Positions 59,813 to 64,000 of a DNA stretch of 64,000 nt are shown in pieces. Each line of letters starts with the position of its first letter. The first letter of the stretch is position 1. Origin of the DNA: Leeuwenhoekiella blandensis MED217 (GTDB lineage Bacteria > Bacteroidota > Bacteroidia > Flavobacteriales > Flavobacteriaceae). The notes below the pieces were generated by a model. The model ran no database searches and was not told the origin of the DNA. It was given only the letters and a program-made list of their open reading frames with translations. The stretch spans positions 661,849 to 725,848 of the forward strand of contig NZ_CH672395.1 of assembly GCF_000152985.1 (NCBI RefSeq). Reading direction: 5' to 3'. The position numbers and the translations under genes are program-made.

Positions 59813-60426
59813 TATGCTGCGTCATTATTGAAATCAAAATCAACTTCAGGAGCAGTTTGCGCACCTTCTTCAGCTTCAAAATATTCCATCTCTTCAAAGT
59901 TGCCAATGATGTTATTTACGATGTTATTCGGGAAGGTTTTGATGTGCTTGTTATAAGGTTTGATCGCTGCATTATAACGGTTACGCTCTACGTTGATACG
60001 GTTTTCTGTACGCTCAAGTTCGTTAATCAATTCCTTAAAATTCTCATTTGCCTTAAGGTCAGGATAGCGCTCTACGGTTACAAGCAATCTGCTTAACGCC
60101 GAACTCAAACCGCTTTGTGCTTGCTGAAATTGTTCTAACTGTTCAGGAGAGATATTTGTTGGATCAATATTTACCGACGTCGCTTTGGAACGCGCTTCGA
60201 TCACATCGGTAAGGGTTTTTTGCTCAAATTCAGCATAGCCTTTGGCTGTGTTTACAATGTTAGGAATAAGGTCTGAACGACGCTGGTAAGCACTTTCAAC
60301 ATTACCCCATTGAGCGGTTGCATCTTCTTGCAACTCGATACCGGTATTGTAAAAACCTTTAAAAAATGAATAGCCAATGATAAGAAGTATGACCACTACG
60401 ATTAGCGCGATAATTCCTTTTTTCAT
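59812..60426 (-). CDS. lemA: LemA family protein
   Basis: The 204-residue protein has one N-terminal membrane helix (MKKGIIALIVVVILLIIGYSFF) and a four-helix coiled-coil domain with the LemA signature VESAYQRRSDLIPNIVNTAKGYAEFEQKTL split over two helices, and ERYPDLKANENFKELINELE, then ENRINVERNRYNAAIKPYN. The C-terminus is acidic (EYFEAEEGAQ). LemA proteins face the periplasm or cytoplasm as helical stalks; the molecular role is unclear. It is coupled (TAATG) to the TPM gene and lies 20 bp after the MerR gene. Confidence 0.92.
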   Translation of the reverse strand: MKKGIIALIVVVILLIIGYSFFKGFYNTGIELQEDATAQWGNVESAYQRRSDLIPNIVNTAKGYAEFEQKTLTDVIEARSKATSVNIDPTNISPEQLEQFQQAQSGLSSALSRLLVTVERYPDLKANENFKELINELERTENRINVERNRYNAAIKPYNKHIKTFPNNIVNNIIGNFEEMEYFEAEEGAQTAPEVDFDFNNDAA

Positions 60427-60446
60427 GATGATTGATGTTTGTTAGA

Positions 60447-60776
60447 TTAGAGTTGATCTTTTAATTGTTGAAGCTGGGCTTTGATATTTTCCAGCTTTCT
60501 GATGAGATCAAATTTATTGATGGTTTCTTGTTTGTTTTCTTTTAAATGCGTTTTTGCACCTTCAAGCGTAAAACCGCGTTCTTTTACCAAGTGGTAAATA
60601 AGCTCCAGATTCTTGATGTCTTCCGGTGTGAACTTGCGGTTACCTTTTGCATTTTTCTTCGGTTTGATGACATCAAACTCTTTTTCCCAAAAACGAATGA
60701 GTGACGCATTGACGCCAAAGGCATCAGCGACTTCACCAATACTGTAATATAATTTTTCGGGCAGTTCGACGTGCAT
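60447..60776 (-). CDS. MerR-family transcriptional regulator (short form)
   Basis: The 109-residue protein has a winged helix-turn-helix (LYYSIGEVADAFGVNASLIR, FWEKEFDVIKPKKNAKGNRK, FTPEDIKNLELIYHLVKERG) and a C-terminal dimerisation helix (NKFDLIRKLENIKAQLQQL). There is no separate effector domain and no metal-binding Cys cluster. This short form is common beside M23 peptidase and LemA genes in Bacteroidota. Its ATG overlaps the M23 stop by one base (TAATG). Its target is unknown; regulation of the surrounding LemA/TPM genes is possible. Confidence 0.88.
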   Translation of the reverse strand: MHVELPEKLYYSIGEVADAFGVNASLIRFWEKEFDVIKPKKNAKGNRKFTPEDIKNLELIYHLVKERGFTLEGAKTHLKENKQETINKFDLIRKLENIKAQLQQLKDQL

Positions 60777-61753
60777 TAATCCAGAGATTGATTTTCGAGT
60801 TGTGCTTTCTGTAAAATTACATCAAACTCTTCAGGCGAAAGGTTTCCGTAGTAAAAATTAATCGGGTTTATACGCTGCCCATCTTTGAAGATCTCATAGT
60901 GCACGTGCGGCGCTTCAGACCGGCCGGTGCTTCCTACAAAACCTATAAGATCACCACGTTGCACCTTTTGACCTCTGCGCACATTGTATTTGTAAAGATG
61001 CGCATACAGACTTACATAACCGTAACCGTGGTCGATGCGTATGTGATTTCCGTAACCTGTAGCATTGTTGTCTGCACGTTCTACGACACCATTTCCTGTG
61101 GCATAAATGGGGGTTCCACGCGGAGCGGTAAAATCCATTCCCCAGTGCATTTTGCGTTCTTTGGTAAATGGGTCAGAACGCATCCCGTAACCCGAAGCAA
61201 TACGCGTCAAATCTTTATTGGCAACAGGCTGAATTGCAGGAATCGCGTTTAAGAATTTTTCTTTTTCTTCGGCCAAAACGGCGATTTCGTCAAGCGATTT
61301 GCTTTGCACTACGAGCTGTTTGGTAAGAATGTCTAAACGTTTGTTAGACTCAATAATAAGTTTTGAGTTGTCATAGCCTTCAAGATCTTTATACCGGTTA
61401 ACTCCACCAAAACCGGCTTTACGCTGCTCATCAGGAATTGGATTGGCTTCAAAATACAGTCTGTAAATATTGTTATCCCGTTCTTCAACTTCGCTCAGTA
61501 CGGTTTGAACCTGATCTAACTTTTTATTAAGTACGCCATATTGCGTTTTCATATTTTGCAATTCCCGCTGAAGCGCTTTTTCACGAGGCGTTTCTAGATT
61601 AGGAATGTTTAAATAAATAACCAGAAGTATAAATCCCGCAAGAAAAGAAGCGCCTATAGATAACAAGGCGTAACCCAACTTACGCCCCTTGCGTTTCTCT
61701 ATTTTTTTATAGGAAAGCGTCTCTTTGTCGTAATAATATTTAACCTTAGACAT
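60776..61753 (-). CDS. M23-family peptidase (LytM domain), membrane-anchored
   Basis: The 325-residue protein has a basic N-terminus, one membrane helix (LGYALLSIGASFLAGFILLV, about 27-46), a coiled-coil stretch (LQRELQNMKTQYGVLNKKLD and onward) and a C-terminal M23 domain. The zinc-site motifs are intact: KMHWGMDF (H-x-x-x-D) and APHVHYEIF (H-x-H). GIDH-like residues are seen in HIRIDHGYGYVSLYAHL. It probably trims peptidoglycan in the periplasm or activates other hydrolases. It is the first gene of the minus-strand run M23-MerR-LemA-TPM-TPM and diverges from alaS. Confidence 0.93.
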   Translation of the reverse strand: MSKVKYYYDKETLSYKKIEKRKGRKLGYALLSIGASFLAGFILLVIYLNIPNLETPREKALQRELQNMKTQYGVLNKKLDQVQTVLSEVEERDNNIYRLYFEANPIPDEQRKAGFGGVNRYKDLEGYDNSKLIIESNKRLDILTKQLVVQSKSLDEIAVLAEEKEKFLNAIPAIQPVANKDLTRIASGYGMRSDPFTKERKMHWGMDFTAPRGTPIYATGNGVVERADNNATGYGNHIRIDHGYGYVSLYAHLYKYNVRRGQKVQRGDLIGFVGSTGRSEAPHVHYEIFKDGQRINPINFYYGNLSPEEFDVILQKAQLENQSLD

Positions 61754-61884
61754 TAGTTAATTTATTCTATTTTTGCGTTAAAATATATGCTTGTATCCCG
61801 CATTTAAATAAGGGGTAACGAACAAATATAAAAAATAGTTTGCCGGTAATCATATTTTGGCAAAAGCTACTCTAAAATTCACTC

Positions 61885-64000
61885 ATGAAATCCCAAGAAA
61901 TACGCGATCAATTTCTATCTTTTTTTAAGTCCAAAAACCATTCCATCGTGGCCTCTGCGCCCATGGTGATCAAAAACGATCCTACGCTGATGTTCACCAA
62001 TGCCGGAATGAACCAATTTAAGGAATTTTTTCTGGGTAACGGAACTCCAAAAGATACACGTGTCACTGACACTCAGAAATGTTTACGCGTGAGCGGAAAA
62101 CATAATGACCTGGAAGAAGTGGGGAAAGATACCTATCATCACACGATGTTTGAGATGCTGGGGAACTGGAGTTTTGGAGATTATTTTAAACAAGACGCGA
62201 TCGATTGGGCTTGGGAATTACTTACCGAAGTTTATAAGATCGATAAGAATAAACTTTATGTAACCATCTTTGAAGGTGATGATTCAGAAGGGCTTGAGCG
62301 TGATGCTGAAGCGTATGATATGTGGAAAAAGCACGTAGCTGAAGACCGTATCTTGAATGGAAATAAAAAAGACAATTTCTGGGAAATGGGCGATCAAGGT
62401 CCTTGCGGACCCTGCTCTGAAATTCACGTGGATTTACGTTCTGAAGAAGAAAAAGCAAAAACTCCCGGAGCAGAATTGGTCAATGCAGATCACCCGCAAG
62501 TGGTAGAGATCTGGAACCTCGTTTTTATACAATTCAATAGAAAAGCAGACGGTTCTCTTGAAAACCTTCCGGCGCGACATATTGACACCGGGATGGGCTT
62601 TGAACGTCTGTGCATGGTGCTTCAGGATAAAACGTCAAACTACGATACCGATGTGTTTACACCGCTCATTCGTGAGATCGAGACCATCGCGCATTCAAAA
62701 TATGGTCAAAGCGAAGAAACAGATATCGCCATTCGTGTGATCGCAGATCACGTGCGCGCAGTAGCATTCTCAATTGCAGACGGCCAGTTGCCAAGTAATA
62801 CAGGAGCAGGTTATGTGATTCGACGTATTCTGCGCCGTGCCGTGCGTTATGGATTTACCTTTTTAAATACCAAAGAGCCATTTATTTATAAATTGGTTAG
62901 CGTTTTGGTAGATGAGATGAGCAAAGCCTTTCCTGAACTTAAAAAACAACAGAACCTTATTTTCAATGTAATTAAAGAAGAAGAGCAGAGCTTTTTACGC
63001 ACCTTAGATCAAGGTTTGGTGTTGCTTGATTCTATTATTGCAGAAACTAAAGGAAAAGAAGTTTCAGGAGCCAAGGCCTTTGAATTGTACGACACTTACG
63101 GTTTTCCGATAGATCTTACTGCATTGATCCTTTCAGAAAAGGGATATACGCTTGATGAAAAAGCATTTCAAACCGAATTACAAAAGCAGAAAGACCGTTC
63201 TCGTGCTGCCGGAAAAATTGAAGCAGGAGACTGGACGATAGTTGAAGAAGATAGCGAGGAAGAATTTGTAGGATACGACACGCTGCAAACTCCGGTGCGC
63301 ATTACCCGTTACCGAAAAATAAACACGAAGAAAGAAGGAGACCAATATCAGTTGGTTTTTAATCTTACTCCGTTTTATGCTGAAGGCGGCGGTCAGGTTG
63401 GCGATAAAGGATATCTGGAAGCGGCCAACGGCGATGTGGTTTACATCACTGACACCAAGAAAGAAAATAACTTGATTATTCACCTTTCTAAAAACCTTCC
63501 GAAGAATTTAAACGAGACCTTTACCGCGGTTGTTGATGCAAAACAGCGTCACAGAACTCAGGCAAATCACTCGGCGACACACTTGCTGCATCAGGCATTG
63601 CGTGCCGTTTTAGGAACACACGTAGAGCAAAAAGGTTCTATGGTGCATAGCGGTTATTTACGTTTTGACTTCTCGCACTTTTCAAAAGTGACTGCCGAAG
63701 AACTTAAGGATATCGAGCAGTTTGTAAATGCGCGCATTCAGGAGCAATTACCGCTTGAAGAGCAGCGTGCGATCCCTTACGATCAGGCGATCGCAGAAGG
63801 TGCGATTGCCTTATTTGGTGAAAAATATGGTGATGCCGTGCGTACCATTCGTTTTGGGAAATCTATGGAATTGTGCGGGGGAACCCACGCTGAAAACACT
63901 GCCGATATTTGGTATTTCAAGATCAAATCAGAAAGTGCTGTAGCTTCTGGAATTCGTCGTATTGAAGCGATTACCGGTGATGCAGTGATGCAATATTTTG
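61885..64000 (+). CDS. alaS: Alanyl-tRNA synthetase (3' end outside window)
   Basis: The frame is open from the ATG at 61885 to the window end, about 705 residues of a protein that is usually near 870. Class II synthetase motifs are visible: [37 protein letters not shown] (motif 2), [12 protein letters not shown] and [16 protein letters not shown] (motif 3). The editing domain has the zinc-binding [12 protein letters not shown] (H-x-x-x-H) and LCGGTHAEN (C-x-x-x-H). It loads alanine onto tRNA-Ala and clears mischarged serine and glycine. It diverges from the M23 gene across a 131-bp region. The tail C-Ala domain lies outside the window. Confidence 0.97.
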   Translation, partial: MKSQEIRDQFLSFFKSKNHSIVASAPMVIKNDPTLMFTNAGMNQFKEFFLGNGTPKDTRVTDTQKCLRVSGKHNDLEEVGKDTYHHTMFEMLGNWSFGDYFKQDAIDWAWELLTEVYKIDKNKLYVTIFEGDDSEGLERDAEAYDMWKKHVAEDRILNGNKKDNFWEMGDQGPCGPCSEIHVDLRSEEEKAKTPGAELVNADHPQVVEIWNLVFIQFNRKADGSLENLPARHIDTGMGFERLCMVLQDKTSNYDTDVFTPLIREIETIAHSKYGQSEETDIAIRVIADHVRAVAFSIADGQLPSNTGAGYVIRRILRRAVRYGFTFLNTKEPFIYKLVSVLVDEMSKAFPELKKQQNLIFNVIKEEEQSFLRTLDQGLVLLDSIIAETKGKEVSGAKAFELYDTYGFPIDLTALILSEKGYTLDEKAFQTELQKQKDRSRAAGKIEAGDWTIVEEDSEEEFVGYDTLQTPVRITRYRKINTKKEGDQYQLVFNLTPFYAEGGGQVGDKGYLEAANGDVVYITDTKKENNLIIHLSKNLPKNLNETFTAVVDAKQRHRTQANHSATHLLHQALRAVLGTHVEQKGSMVHSGYLRFDFSHFSKVTAEELKDIEQFVNARIQEQLPLEEQRAIPYDQAIAEGAIALFGEKYGDAVRTIRFGKSMELCGGTHAENTADIWYFKIKSESAVASGIRRIEAITGDAVMQYF

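Overview
The window looks like part of the chromosome of a marine member of the Flavobacteriaceae (Bacteroidota). The evidence is a SusC/SusD pair, many lipoproteins with a Cys at about residue 17-26 of a short signal peptide, mevalonate-pathway genes, and promoters of the TTTG-N18-TAnnTTTG type with few recognisable Shine-Dalgarno sites. The genus cannot be fixed from the sequence alone. No rRNA, tRNA, CRISPR array, transposase or phage gene was recognised.

Layout. 1-3530: end of a maltose-type utilisation operon (LacI regulator, beta-phosphoglucomutase, GH65 phosphorylase). 3601-4719: a small hypothetical protein and MarC. 4722-21887 (minus strand): a large accessory locus. SusC and SusD form one unit. 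After a terminator and a new promoter, three paralogous lipoproteins of about 1,080-1,120 residues follow, each with FG-GAP propeller repeats on both sides of an ASPIC/UnbV domain. A vanadium-haloperoxidase-like lipoprotein and a membrane-anchored GyrI-like protein end the run. 22369-27584: an HI0933-type flavoprotein, TspO, two mevalonate enzymes and a UbiA prenyltransferase. 28018-32281: an RsuA/RluB-like protein that has lost catalytic residues, then speA-speB-deoxyhypusine-synthase-like, probably a homospermidine pathway. 32348-33949: a GH20 hexosaminidase lipoprotein.

34286-40878: two converging glycosyltransferase operons. One (GT2, LAB_N membrane protein, ArnT-like GT-C) resembles the ArnC/ArnEF/ArnT logic. 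41304-44449: a small membrane protein and a translationally coupled FAD oxidoreductase/membrane 4Fe-4S pair. 44569-48558: a GH113-like lipoprotein, a 52-residue PMP3/YqaE protein, a VOC protein, a hemerythrin, a TIGR04283-like glycosyltransferase and a DUF547 lipoprotein. 48867-55946: the GTPase Der and two tandem TonB-receptor-like barrels. 55921-61753: a helical protein of unknown function, YiaA-like, DUF5063, then the minus-strand run M23 peptidase, MerR, LemA, TPM, TPM. 61885-64000: alaS, running off the window.

Many neighbours overlap by 1, 4 or 8 bp, so translational coupling is common. The strongest leads are the triple twin-propeller/SusCD/haloperoxidase locus, the degenerate pseudouridine synthase beside the polyamine genes, the GT2-LAB_N-GT-C module, and a possible small RNA with an orphan terminator near 41.2 kb. 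Family assignments come from motifs read by eye; no database search was run.
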